The notes beneath the pieces were generated by a model, which was not told the origin of the DNA, did no database searches, and saw nothing but the letters and a program-made list of their open reading frames with translations. Source: JADLCB01 sp964398315 (GTDB lineage Bacteria; Planctomycetota; Phycisphaerae; Tepidisphaerales; Tepidisphaeraceae). Taken from it: a stretch of 64,000 nt of DNA. The stretch's first letter is position 1. The number at the start of each line of letters is the position of its first letter. Below, in pieces: positions 35,331 through 44,216 of the stretch. The stretch covers positions 3,917 to 67,916 of the forward strand of contig CAYNMV010000017.1 in NCBI GenBank assembly GCA_964398315.1, given 5' to 3'. A program made the position numbers and the translations under genes.

Positions 35331-38015
35331 ATGAATTGCCTTCCTTGTCGACCGGATCGCTGGCTGTGCTGGGTTTTGTTCATGTTCGTAATGGGGATCG
35401 GTGGCCGGGTGCAGGCCCAGACCTTTTCATTCGCCTCGGCCGATGATCTGTCGGGCTGGCAGAGTGAAGGCGAGGTGGCGGTCGATCCCGCCCAGGCGCG
35501 GGATGGCAAGCCATCGCTGCGGGTCATGCCCGGGGCGATGCTCCGCAAGCAGCTTCGCGACCACGATGGGGCCGGCAGCGTCAGCTTCTGGATCCTCGAT
35601 GAAGGCGGCAACCCGGCCAACCCCAAGGCCAAGCATGCCGGCCCGCGCTGGGGCGTGGCCCAGGCCGATGGGCACGCGCTGGTGGTGGGCCATCTCTACG
35701 CGCCCTATCTCAACGGCGCGGAAACCTTCGCCACCGGTGAGGCAAAGATCGGCGCACCGCCGGTGGAGTGGGCCAATACGGTGCAGTACCTGGGCGTGCG
35801 GCGCACCCCGGGGGTCTGGCAGAAGTGGACCTTCCATTTCGATCCTGAGAAAGGACTGATCCTGTCGCTCAATGACAAGCCGATCAGCCGCTTCGACTGG
35901 AACCGCACCCGCATCGGTGGCATGAGCCAGATCGTCCTGCTGGGCGATGCGGCCAAAGAGGGTGGCCAGACGCTGTGGGTCAGCCAGGTGCAGGCCGAAC
36001 TGGGCGGCGCGATGACCGCCCGTCCGACCCCGCCGCCACCTCCGCCGCCGGTGGTCCCGGAATCCGATCCGCAGCCCACGCGGCAGATCAAGCTGCGCGA
36101 GGGGCTTGCCGGCGTGCATCCGCGCGTCCTGTTCACCCGCGAGCAGATCCCCGCCTTGCGCCAGCGCTACCAGCAGGACGCCGTGGCTCGCGAAAAACTG
36201 GAAAACTATGTCCGCGCCTGCAATCCCTTCACGGACCCGAAGTTCCTCAAGGATGCCACCGACGGCCAGCGGCAAGGCCTGTGGCAGATGCCGACGCTGG
36301 CGCTGCACTGGGTGCTGACCGAGAACCCCACCTCGCGCGACAAGGCGATCGAGTTTCTCCGCCGGCTGGTCGAACTGGAAGATTGGGAAGTCGGCTCAGA
36401 GCGCAACAGCGGCATGAGCGCGGGCAACATCATGATCGGAGCGGGGATGACCTATGACCTGCTCTACCATGAGCTGCCAGCCGATCTGCGCGAGAAGGCC
36501 GCGGCCAAGTTGCTGTATCACAGCCGGGCGATGATCCATGGCGGGCATCTCAAGAAGAACAAGGGCACGCACTACTGGCAGAACGACCCGGCCAACAACC
36601 ACCGCTGGCACCGCAACGGCGGACTGGCGATGGCGCTGCTGGCGGTCTACGAAGAGCAGCCCGAAGCGCAGTGGGCCGCCGAGTTTCTCGTCAATGAGCT
36701 GGATTTCATCCACAAGTGGCTGCCGGCCGATGGCTCCAATCACGAAGGCCCCGGCTACCTGATCTTCGGCCTGCCGCACCTGGTGCTCAGCTTCCAGGCC
36801 GCCGACCGCGTGCTGGGGACCAGCTACCTGAAGCATGACTACTTCGCCAGCGCCCCCTGGTTCCTCTTTCATGCCCTGCGGCCGGGATTGACGGACTTCA
36901 TGCCTTACGGCGATACGGGCGGGCTGGGCTTCTACTTTGGCGCCCTCTACGCAGGCGCCAGCGAGCACCAGGACGCCGCTGCCATTGTCGCCCTTGATCG
37001 GCTGCGACAGACCAACCCGCGCGCTTTCGCCTACTCCTGGATGGATCTCCTGTGGCGCGATGGCACGCTGGTGAAGGAGCAGATCACATACACCTTGCCC
37101 AAGATCGGCCGCTATGCCGACCTGGGCATCACCTATGTGCGCGATTCGTGGGATGATGATGCGGTGGCGGCGATGTTCAAATGCGGCCCGCTGGGAGGCG
37201 AGCACCTCAACCGCTTCCGCGAATCGGTCACACCATACCAGTACATCAACGTGGCCCACTGTGATCCCGATGCCAACAGCTTCATCATCGCGATCGGGCC
37301 GGAACTGGTGGCCGAAACCAGCCGCTATTCGTACAGCAAACGCTCCAGTTCCCACAACACGATCCTGGTCAACGGCAGCGGGCAGTATGCCCGGGGGCGC
37401 CAGGAAGGCGTGCAGTGGTCGCAGCCGGCCACCGGCAACCAGAGCATGCTCGATGATGCCCGCGTGGTGGCGTGGAATCAGCTTGATCCCCAGACCCTGC
37501 TGATCGAAGGCGAGGCCGCCGGCAGCTATCCCGCAGCGCGTGGCCAGCGCCCCCAGATCGAGCGTTTCCGGCGGCTGTTCCTCTGGAAGGAAGGGGCCTA
37601 TGTGCTGGTACTGGATGACATCCGCTCGCCCGAGCCGGTGCAAATCACCTGGCTGATGCAGGGGCCGAAGCTGGAGGCCGCCGGCGAAGGCCGCTTCTTC
37701 CTCATCGCCGACCAGGCCCGCTGCGCGTTCCAGCTTGTGTCGGATGGATCATTCCGAACCGAGATCGGCGCCTCGACGGCCGACAACCGCAAGCAGCCGC
37801 TCGGCTGGCAGCAGTTGCAGGCCACCACCGACAAGGTCGAGGCGGTGCGCTTCGCCTCCGTCTACACTCCCTGGGGCGGCGAGGCGCAGGTCACGCTGGA
37901 GACACAGGGCGATCGGGCAATCGTCACGGTACGCCACGCTGGCGGTGTGGATCGCTGGACCTGGCAGTTTGCAAAAGATGCCCAGTCGCCGGCGACTTTC
38001 ACCCCGGCCCGGTAA
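35331..38015 (+). CDS. Secreted heparinase II/III-like polysaccharide lyase
   Basis: The 894-residue protein has a signal peptide (hydrophobic core at residues ~11-25, cleavage near VQAQ). Residues ~30-225 form a beta-sandwich module that looks carbohydrate-binding. A Pro-rich linker with seven prolines in a row follows (about 230-245). The catalytic part starts at ~255 with 'GVHPRVLFTREQIPALRQRY', typical of heparinase/alginate-lyase proteins. It has an alpha/alpha toroid ('NNHRWHRNGGLAMALLAVYEE', 'SNHEGPGYLIFGLPHLVLSF') and a C-terminal sandwich with 'KRSSSHNTILVNGSGQ' and 'FRRLFLWKEGAYVLVLDDI'. The His, Tyr and Asn residues in these motifs fit beta-elimination of uronates. It is followed by a hairpin and a LacI gene. 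Confidence 0.85.
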   Translation: MNCLPCRPDRWLCWVLFMFVMGIGGRVQAQTFSFASADDLSGWQSEGEVAVDPAQARDGKPSLRVMPGAMLRKQLRDHDGAGSVSFWILDEGGNPANPKAKHAGPRWGVAQADGHALVVGHLYAPYLNGAETFATGEAKIGAPPVEWANTVQYLGVRRTPGVWQKWTFHFDPEKGLILSLNDKPISRFDWNRTRIGGMSQIVLLGDAAKEGGQTLWVSQVQAELGGAMTARPTPPPPPPPVVPESDPQPTRQIKLREGLAGVHPRVLFTREQIPALRQRYQQDAVAREKLENYVRACNPFTDPKFLKDATDGQRQGLWQMPTLALHWVLTENPTSRDKAIEFLRRLVELEDWEVGSERNSGMSAGNIMIGAGMTYDLLYHELPADLREKAAAKLLYHSRAMIHGGHLKKNKGTHYWQNDPANNHRWHRNGGLAMALLAVYEEQPEAQWAAEFLVNELDFIHKWLPADGSNHEGPGYLIFGLPHLVLSFQAADRVLGTSYLKHDYFASAPWFLFHALRPGLTDFMPYGDTGGLGFYFGALYAGASEHQDAAAIVALDRLRQTNPRAFAYSWMDLLWRDGTLVKEQITYTLPKIGRYADLGITYVRDSWDDDAVAAMFKCGPLGGEHLNRFRESVTPYQYINVAHCDPDANSFIIAIGPELVAETSRYSYSKRSSSHNTILVNGSGQYARGRQEGVQWSQPATGNQSMLDDARVVAWNQLDPQTLLIEGEAAGSYPAARGQRPQIERFRRLFLWKEGAYVLVLDDIRSPEPVQITWLMQGPKLEAAGEGRFFLIADQARCAFQLVSDGSFRTEIGASTADNRKQPLGWQQLQATTDKVEAVRFASVYTPWGGEAQVTLETQGDRAIVTVRHAGGVDRWTWQFAKDAQSPATFTPAR

Positions 38016-38042
38016 CGCATGGGTTGTTGCAACGCCGCTGAC

Positions 38043-38079
38043 TGCGCCGACGCCACCCGCCGCGGGTGGCGTTGGCGCA
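38043..38079 (+). terminator. Hairpin after lyase gene
   Basis: A 16-bp stem with one G-T wobble (38043-38058 with 38064-38079) and a 5-nt loop begins 27 bp past the stop. Only TT follows, so a weak terminator or processing hairpin. Confidence 0.6.
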
Positions 38080-38211
38080 TTGCGGTGATGACAAGATCCT
38101 GACAGCAGGCAGGCATGGGAGCGGGCGGGCATGGGCCAGCCGCCTGCGCGGTCTTGTGGATGCACGGGCGGCCGGCGCACCCGATCGGCGGCATCTTCTG
38201 CCAGCAAATGA

Positions 38212-38240
38212 TTGACAGTGCCGGGGGCTTCGTTTGTAGT
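38212..38240 (+). promoter_or_regulatory. Probable promoter of lacI paralogue
   Basis: TTGACA (38212-38217), 17-bp spacer, TGTAGT (38235-38240), 23 bp before the start codon at 38264. The -10 is imperfect. Confidence 0.5.
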
Positions 38241-38263
38241 GATAGATCGTCCCAGGAGACCTT

Positions 38264-39376
38264 ATGGCGAAGCAACAACCAGCGCGACGGCAGGTGGTCG
38301 GGCTTCGCGATATTGCCGAAGAGTTGAACGTATCGGTATCGCTGGTCAGCAAGGTTCTCAGCGGCCGGCTGGGTACCAGCGGGGCCAATATCAAGAAGAT
38401 CCGCGCCATCCGCGCCAAGGCGCGCGAACTGGGGTACCAGAAAAACCTGCTGGCCGAGGCCCTGCGCACCGGGCGGCAGAATGTGCTTGCACTGTTCCTG
38501 CACCGCCACGGCGAACCGGGCAGCGGCATCGTTGATGAGACCATCAACGGCGTGGCCGAGGAGGCCGCCCGCAGCCAGCAGCGGCTGGCGATCCACTACT
38601 ACGAAAGCGCTGAAGAGTTCCGCCACTTTGCGTCGCGCATGCATCGCAATGTGGTGGATGGGGTCATCGTCGCGGGTGTGCCGCACGCGGAGATCGCCGC
38701 TGACCTGGCCGAGATGCACACCCGCGGCATTCCCGTGGTCACCATCCACGATGCGCAGATCGACCCGCAACTGCCCAACGTCGGCATGGATCAGCGCGAG
38801 GTGACGCGCCAGGCGACGCTGCACCTGATCGATCGCGGCTGCCGGCGCATCGCTCATCTGCGCATCACCGGGACCGCCTCGCTGGGCGCCAGCCGGTTCG
38901 AGGGATACCGCAGCGCACTGATCGAGCGGGGATTGCCGGTGCGGCAGGAACTGGTGATCGATGTCCGGCACTTCAACTATGAAGCGGGACAGGCGGCGGT
39001 CAAGCGACTGCTGGAGGGCGGCCCGGCGAAGCACGGCACCGGTGAGCTGCCGTTCGATGGCCTGGTCTGCCAGGCCGATACCCAGGGTGTTGCGGCGATC
39101 AATGAACTGGTGCTGCGCGGTGTGCGCGTGCCGGAGCAGGTCAAGGTCATCGGCGTCGATAATGCCCCGTTTTGCCGCTATGCCATCGTGCCGCTGAGCA
39201 GTGTCTCCCAGGAGTTCAACGTCCGCGGCCAGCGCGCTGCCCAGCTCCTCATGGACTGCCTCCACGACCGGCCGGTTGAATCGGTCCAGATCGCCCCGGT
39301 TGTCTCACCCCGCGCCTCCACAGCGGTAGCGCGCGAGGGAAAAGCCAGGCAAAGAGAGAAACAAGGCGAGGAGTAG
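38264..39376 (+). CDS. LacI-family transcriptional regulator (paralogue of 10376 gene)
   Basis: A 370-residue regulator. The N-terminal DNA-binding domain 'VGLRDIAEELNVSVSLVSKV' has the same recognition helix (SVSLVSKVL) as the regulator at 10376-11377. Sugar-binding segments match too ('QKNLLAEALRTGRQNVLALFLHRHGEPGSG', 'VIGVDNAPFCRYAIVPLSSVSQEF'). An extra ~10-residue basic N-terminal tail and a charged C-terminal tail distinguish it. AGGAG precedes the ATG. It sits between the lyase gene and the convergent rhamnosidase gene; its likely targets are the lyase gene and possibly the same operators as its paralogue. Confidence 0.93.
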   Translation: MAKQQPARRQVVGLRDIAEELNVSVSLVSKVLSGRLGTSGANIKKIRAIRAKARELGYQKNLLAEALRTGRQNVLALFLHRHGEPGSGIVDETINGVAEEAARSQQRLAIHYYESAEEFRHFASRMHRNVVDGVIVAGVPHAEIAADLAEMHTRGIPVVTIHDAQIDPQLPNVGMDQREVTRQATLHLIDRGCRRIAHLRITGTASLGASRFEGYRSALIERGLPVRQELVIDVRHFNYEAGQAAVKRLLEGGPAKHGTGELPFDGLVCQADTQGVAAINELVLRGVRVPEQVKVIGVDNAPFCRYAIVPLSSVSQEFNVRGQRAAQLLMDCLHDRPVESVQIAPVVSPRASTAVAREGKARQREKQGEE

Positions 39377-39423
39377 GCTGAAGTGTGAAAGGTGCAGTTG
39401 ATGCCGCTTTCATGCTTCAGCCT
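39375..39423. terminator. Bidirectional terminator between convergent genes
   Basis: AGGCTGAAG (39375-39383) pairs with CTTCAGCCT (39415-39423), and TGAAAG (39386-39391) with CTTTCA (39407-39412) across a 2x2 internal loop. It overlaps the lacI stop and lies before the end of the convergent rhamnosidase gene. Confidence 0.6.
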
Positions 39424-39462
39424 TCATTACAGGCTTTGTCCGCCTGCTCCCTTCGCGCCTGG

Positions 39463-42003
39463 TCATTCCCGCATCCGCCGCTGCCAGGTGCCTTCGATGT
39501 CGAAGGTCGTGCCGGAGGGCAGGATCAGCCGGGCGCGCTGGCCGGCGGGGATGGTGCCGGCGAATTCCAGCGTGTCGGCACTGCGCTTCCAGGTGATATG
39601 CACCAGACCATGGCGGGTATGGGCGGTGGCGGTGCAGGCCGCCAGCAGGTCGGGGCGGGGATGGAGGACCAGCTCCGGTTCCGCCGCATGAGGTGCGGGA
39701 AGGCCGGCGATGGCGGTGAGCAGAAATTCGAGCGGGGCGGCGGACCACGGATGGCACCAGGTATCCAGGTCATCGCCGACGAAGGTCTCCCACAGTGTCG
39801 TAGCCCCACCGTCAATCATCTGCCGCCAGCGGGGCAGTTGCGCCAGTCCCAGCGCGTGCAGGCCCAGGCGGGCCAGCTCGGGGAAGAGGTAGGCCCAGAA
39901 GTATGGGCCGTTGCGGGCGATGCCGGGATCGCCGGCCGTGAGCAGGCGATGAAGCAGATCACGGGCAACGGCATCCTCACAGCAGCGGGCGGCGATGGCC
40001 CAGGTGTTGGTCTGTTCGCTCACCTGCGCCAGTTGCTGGCCGTCCAGCAGGCCATCCACGTAAAACCCGCGGGCCGGGTCGAAGCAGTGGCGGTGGATGG
40101 CGGCGGCGAAGTGCTCGGCCTGCTTGCGCAGCCGCTGGGCGCGGTCATCTTCACCAAGGGCCGATTCCAAATCCGCCAGTGCCCGCCGTGCCAGCACATC
40201 GAGCGCGGTGAGTGCGGCGTTGCTGCCGCGACGATCAATGCCGGCCTCGCCCTGGTTGTGCCAGCCCATGCCGGGGTGATCGATGAACAGGTTAAGCTGC
40301 TGTTTCGATGCGAAATCGGGCAGTGCCGGATCATAGCACTGTTCCCATGCCCGGCCGGCGGGGCGCTGCCAGTTGAAGGCAAGCAAGTCGCGCTCATCGC
40401 GCAGGGTGTCGAAAAAGCCAAGTACCCGCCGGCAGCAATCGATCCAGCGCTGCACACGCGGGGCATCGGCGGTGTAGCGCCAGTAGTCGCGCAGTCCGAT
40501 CACCGCCAGCAGGCTGTAGTCGATCAGCGTGTCATTGCTGCCGCTGTAGACCGCGCTGCGCAGCAGCCCCTGGGGAGAAGGACGGGCGAACTGGTCATCG
40601 ACGAGCGTGGCCCAGTAACGCGCATCACCGGTCAGCATGGCGATCCAGCGGCAGATCAACTGCCCATCGCCAATGTAGGTGGCCTGCTCGCGCGTGGGGC
40701 AGTCCATGGGCCCTTCCTGTGTGCCGATGCGGATGGTGCGCTGGCAGAGGCCGGCGACGGCCTCGAGATCGGGATCGGCGGTTGAAAGGCGCGGGGACCA
40801 GTCCAGGTCCGGCTCGGAGGCGATCACGCCGAAGCGGTTGAAACGCATCTCGCCGGTAAACCCGCGCAGCACCAGCAGCAGGTAGCGCATGCCGCTGTAG
40901 CCGATCGGATGCCAGTGCACTGCGCCAGGTGTGGCCAGGATCCGATCGCAGTAGCTGACCCCCTTGCGCACCAGCAGCGGCCGACCGTTTTCCATCACCT
41001 CCGACCAGCCCACATCGATGACGCCGGCGGTAGGGCAGACGGCATCGAACACGACCTGGCCGACGTACTCTGCGCCGAGGTCAAAACAGAGGATCACCCC
41101 TCGCTCGGGCGCAAGATTGCGAAGGACAAAACCATCGCCGATGGGCTCGATACGTATATCGGAAGGAGCGATCGCGCGCATCCCGTCGCCTGCCGTGTGC
41201 TGTGCATCGCCGTGTTGCACATGATCGTGCTGCGCATGGGCATGCTGTGCAGGGCCGGCTATTCCGGCCACAGCCAGCGGAGACCAGTCGGCGGCCATGA
41301 TGGCCTGGCCGGTGGCGGCGGTGCTGTCGGCCGGACTGATAGGGCGCGGCGGATCGGTGATGGTGAAGGCACTTACCGGCGGCGGGGCACTATGGAAACG
41401 GTAGCGCAGCGGCGGCACCGGGCGCTCAATCAACTGGCAATCATCGAAGCGGGTCAGCGGCTGGTGGACATCGGGCGTGAGCCAGCCGCTGTCGTCGAAC
41501 GCGATCGCCTGCCAGTCATGCGGGGCGCGGGCGTTGTCGAAGTATTCGATGTGCCCGATGGCCCAGCTGCGCCGGGGCACCGCCGGGCACCAGCCGGTCT
41601 GGTCGGTGATGCGCCACTGGGTATCGCTGTCGATGACCTGGATCCGCCCATCGGCGTGCTCGATCTCCAGGCGTGCGGTCAAACCCGGTTCGCCGCGGGG
41701 GACATGGTTGTGCAGGGCGATGCCGGGGGTGTGGACGAGCACGGCGATCACGTTTGCCCCCGGGCGGAGCCGGCCGGCCAGGTTGTAGCGGTCGACCGGC
41801 AGGCGGTGGGGATGGTGTTGGGCGGGGCCGCGACCCAGATACGCGCCATTGAGCCAGACGTGGTAGACGGACTCGGCCAAAATGCGCAACTCGGCCCGCG
41901 GGGGCGCACCCGGCAGATCAATCCGCCGGCGGAACAGCCGGGTCTGGGGCTGAGCCCGCTCAGGGTGGATCCAGAGTCGTGAATCAGGCAGGAGAGAGGC
42001 CAT
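39463..42003 (-). CDS. Alpha-L-rhamnosidase (GH78-like), apparently cytoplasmic
   Basis: The 846-residue protein starts at 42003 by preference: AAGGCGG lies upstream and the upstream ATG at 42039 is inside the predicted promoter/operator. N-terminal beta domains ('RRRIDLPGAPPRAELRILAESVYHVWLNGAYLGRGPAQ', 'FDDSGW') precede an (alpha/alpha)6 barrel with 'MDCPTREQATYIGDGQLICRW', the GH78 acid/base region, and 'TTLWETFVGDDLDTWCHPWSAAPLEFLL'. GH78 enzymes release L-rhamnose by inversion. No signal peptide, so it probably trims imported oligosaccharides. A His-rich stretch at about residues 248-272 is unusual. Divergent from a LacI regulator across a shared inverted repeat. Confidence 0.88.
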   Translation of the reverse strand: MASLLPDSRLWIHPERAQPQTRLFRRRIDLPGAPPRAELRILAESVYHVWLNGAYLGRGPAQHHPHRLPVDRYNLAGRLRPGANVIAVLVHTPGIALHNHVPRGEPGLTARLEIEHADGRIQVIDSDTQWRITDQTGWCPAVPRRSWAIGHIEYFDNARAPHDWQAIAFDDSGWLTPDVHQPLTRFDDCQLIERPVPPLRYRFHSAPPPVSAFTITDPPRPISPADSTAATGQAIMAADWSPLAVAGIAGPAQHAHAQHDHVQHGDAQHTAGDGMRAIAPSDIRIEPIGDGFVLRNLAPERGVILCFDLGAEYVGQVVFDAVCPTAGVIDVGWSEVMENGRPLLVRKGVSYCDRILATPGAVHWHPIGYSGMRYLLLVLRGFTGEMRFNRFGVIASEPDLDWSPRLSTADPDLEAVAGLCQRTIRIGTQEGPMDCPTREQATYIGDGQLICRWIAMLTGDARYWATLVDDQFARPSPQGLLRSAVYSGSNDTLIDYSLLAVIGLRDYWRYTADAPRVQRWIDCCRRVLGFFDTLRDERDLLAFNWQRPAGRAWEQCYDPALPDFASKQQLNLFIDHPGMGWHNQGEAGIDRRGSNAALTALDVLARRALADLESALGEDDRAQRLRKQAEHFAAAIHRHCFDPARGFYVDGLLDGQQLAQVSEQTNTWAIAARCCEDAVARDLLHRLLTAGDPGIARNGPYFWAYLFPELARLGLHALGLAQLPRWRQMIDGGATTLWETFVGDDLDTWCHPWSAAPLEFLLTAIAGLPAPHAAEPELVLHPRPDLLAACTATAHTRHGLVHITWKRSADTLEFAGTIPAGQRARLILPSGTTFDIEGTWQRRMRE

Positions 42004-42030
42004 GGACCGCCTTATGCTGGAGACGACGAC

Positions 42031-42059
42031 ATTGTGCAACTGTTTCGTAAAAGCTGCAA
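42031..42059 (-). promoter_or_regulatory. Predicted promoter of rhamnosidase gene
   Basis: On the minus strand TTGCAG (42054-42059), 17-bp spacer, CACAAT (42031-42036), ending 27 bp upstream of the start at 42003. The left copy of the operator-like repeat overlaps the spacer. Confidence 0.5.
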
Positions 42060-42170
42060 GGAAAGGCGTTTTAGTGCTACTCCAAGTAGCGTACTGAACA
42101 GTGTTTGCGACAATTTTAAGTTTTCTTTGACTTGGCCCGGGGGCGGACTATACTGTACGAAACAGTTGCA
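42035..42170. promoter_or_regulatory. Paired operator-like inverted repeat between divergent genes
   Basis: TGCAACTGTTTCGTA (42035-42049) recurs as its exact reverse complement TACGAAACAGTTGCA (42156-42170). The right copy extends into the palindrome ACTGT-5-ACAGT (42152-42166). Each copy overlaps one predicted promoter, so the LacI protein encoded at 42228 is the likely ligand, perhaps looping the DNA between the two. Confidence 0.78.
42127..42154 (+). promoter_or_regulatory. Sigma-70-type promoter of lacI gene
   Basis: TTGACT (42127-42132), 16-bp spacer, TATACT (42149-42154). The operator-like palindrome (42152-42166) covers the -10 edge and expected start point, implying autoregulation. 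Confidence 0.75.
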
Positions 42171-42227
42171 TTGCATGTCGAGCGGTGGGGAGCGCGTCCG
42201 GTTGTCGTCCTGTTGAGGAAGCCTTTC

Positions 42228-43229
42228 ATGGCCGCCAAACCGATGCAGTCCATTTATGAGCTGGCCGACACGCTGGGTGTTTCTGCCAGTACTGTCAGCC
42301 GCGTGCTCAATCAGCGAAGCGGCATCGGCGAGGCCACCCGCAAGCGCGTGCTGGCATCGGCCCGGGCCGCGGGCTTCCGCCCGCGCATGACCGCCCGCCA
42401 ACTCACGATTGCGGTCGTCATCGACCGCCACCGCTTCACCACCTACGGCGGGTTCGTTCCCAATCTGCTGAGCTGCATCGTCGAGGCCGTTTCCAAGCAT
42501 GATGTCGCCGTCGAACTGGTCACCGAGCACAACCTGGATCGGCTGACCAACCGCCTGGTTGACGGCGTGCTGGCGATGGCCTGGGACGATCACACCATTG
42601 ACCGGCTCAAGCGCCTTAAGGGCGCGCCCGTGGTCACCCTCAATCGCATGGATGTGCCCACGTTCTCGGCCATTGCCACCAACCACCGCCGTCACGGCGA
42701 GATGGCCGTGGAGTACCTGGCCGGGCGCGGGCATCGGCGTATCGCCATGATCTGCGAGGAGCGCAACAACTGGGGATCGCAACAGCGCATCGAGGGGTTC
42801 CTGTCGCGCCTGCGCGGGATGAACCTGCCGATTGATGAGTTCTCCGTCAGCTTCACCGAGCACCAGCCGATGTACGGCCTGCTGCGCCGGCTGACCACCC
42901 TGGGCAAGCCCTCGGCGATCTTCGTCGCCAACGAGAGCCTCGGGCTGGAGGCAACCTACATCCTGCAGAACGTGCTGAACGTGCGCGTGCCGCAGGAGAT
43001 ATCGTTGCTGGGGATGGAATCGCCGCAGGTCAGCCAGTTCCTCTCGCCACCCATGACCACGCTCGCCCAGCCGCTGGAGGAACTGGCGGAAAAATCACTG
43101 AGTCTGCTGCTTCGTCAGATTCGCAAGGAATCGGCCAGGGAGCCTGGCAACAGCAAGGAGCCTGAATGCATCGTTCTTGAGAACCGCCTGATCGAGCGCG
43201 AGTCTGTCGCGACGATCAGTGACGGCTGA
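42228..43229 (+). CDS. LacI-family transcriptional regulator
   Basis: A 333-residue regulator; ATG 42228 has GAGGAA 8 bases upstream and puts the helix-turn-helix at the N-terminus ('SIYELADTLGVSASTVSRVL'). The ligand domain contains 'DGVLAMAWDD', 'GHRRIAMICEERNNWGSQQRIEGF' and 'SLLGMESPQVSQFLSPPMTTL'. The recognition helix (SASTVSRVL) differs from the two other LacI proteins here, in line with a different operator. It is divergent from the GH78 gene and precedes a prepilin-like gene by 63 bp. It should control both sides in response to a rhamnose-containing or related saccharide. Confidence 0.93.
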   Translation: MAAKPMQSIYELADTLGVSASTVSRVLNQRSGIGEATRKRVLASARAAGFRPRMTARQLTIAVVIDRHRFTTYGGFVPNLLSCIVEAVSKHDVAVELVTEHNLDRLTNRLVDGVLAMAWDDHTIDRLKRLKGAPVVTLNRMDVPTFSAIATNHRRHGEMAVEYLAGRGHRRIAMICEERNNWGSQQRIEGFLSRLRGMNLPIDEFSVSFTEHQPMYGLLRRLTTLGKPSAIFVANESLGLEATYILQNVLNVRVPQEISLLGMESPQVSQFLSPPMTTLAQPLEELAEKSLSLLLRQIRKESAREPGNSKEPECIVLENRLIERESVATISDG

Positions 43230-43292
43230 CCCATCCCGCCGCCGGTCCCGCGCATATCTGGTCCCGTGGGACGACGGCTACCGGAGGTTGTC

Positions 43293-44180
43293 ATGCGAAC
43301 GTATCCGTCCCATCACACGTGGCGCGCGTTTACCCTCGTGGAACTTCTCGTGGTCATCGGCATCATTGCCCTTCTGATCTCGATGCTGCTGCCCGCCCTG
43401 AACAAGGCCCGCTCCGCCGCCCAGATGGTGGCCTGCTCCAGCAACCTGCGGCAGATCGGCATGGCCTTTATCTCCTATGGCATGGACAACCGCGAGTGGT
43501 TCCCGGCGGAGTATGCCACCGCCGATGCCGCCGTCAGCGGCACGCCGGAAGGCGCCAGCTTCCGCATGTGCGAAGGCTATTATCTCGAGGCAGCGCTCTC
43601 GGGGTACCTGGGTGAGAAATTCGAGGTCAACAAGTCTCACGATGTAACCCACGGACGAATGGTGTGGATCTGCCCGGCCTCCGGGGCGACGGTCGGGCCG
43701 GTGCCGCACCGGCCGATGACGGCGATGATGTACAACTACCCCGAGGCCTCCGACACGCGGCGAAACACCTACTCCGGCCTCTATTACCACGAGCGCATGA
43801 GTTACCACTACAAAACCGGCGCCACCACCTGGGCCACCCCCGGCGGCCCGGAGGCGTGGCGGCGCACCCACTATCGCCAGTGGATGGCGCAGATGCCCCT
43901 GCAGTGGTGTTCGATGCGCGGACCGCTGTTGAACAGCCTCAGCGCTGCCAGCTGGCATGTGCGGGGCGGCCAGGGCCAGGAGAGAGGTGGCCGGCCGGTG
44001 CTGTTCATGGATGGCCATGTCACGGTCCTGACCAACCGCTACTATATCGGTCATTACCAGAACATCCTGTCGAGCAACGCCACTCCGAACATTCATGACC
44101 GGTTTGAAGTGTCCTATCCCTCAAGCCTGGGTGGCCAGCTCTACGGCGGGGGCAACCGCTTCGCGGTTTCGGAATACTAA
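43293..44180 (+). CDS. Prepilin-like protein (type II secretion/pilin leader)
   Basis: A 295-residue protein; ATG 43293 is preceded by GGAGG 5 bases upstream. The leader is MRTYPSHHTWRA-FTLVELLVVIGIIALLISML, with the expected Glu at position +5 of the mature form; the usual Gly before the cleavage site is Ala, which prepilin peptidase may accept. The C-terminal 'RPVLFMDGHVTVL' matches the DG part of the planctomycete H-X9-DG motif, but the His is not in the usual place. It follows lacI by 63 bp and precedes a PEP-CTERM gene by 36 bp, the same setting as the prepilin-like gene at 11444. Confidence 0.88.
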   Translation: MRTYPSHHTWRAFTLVELLVVIGIIALLISMLLPALNKARSAAQMVACSSNLRQIGMAFISYGMDNREWFPAEYATADAAVSGTPEGASFRMCEGYYLEAALSGYLGEKFEVNKSHDVTHGRMVWICPASGATVGPVPHRPMTAMMYNYPEASDTRRNTYSGLYYHERMSYHYKTGATTWATPGGPEAWRRTHYRQWMAQMPLQWCSMRGPLLNSLSAASWHVRGGQGQERGGRPVLFMDGHVTVLTNRYYIGHYQNILSSNATPNIHDRFEVSYPSSLGGQLYGGGNRFAVSEY

Positions 44181-44216
44181 GCCCCGGACTTCACATCGTT
44201 TCGACGGAGGAACAAC

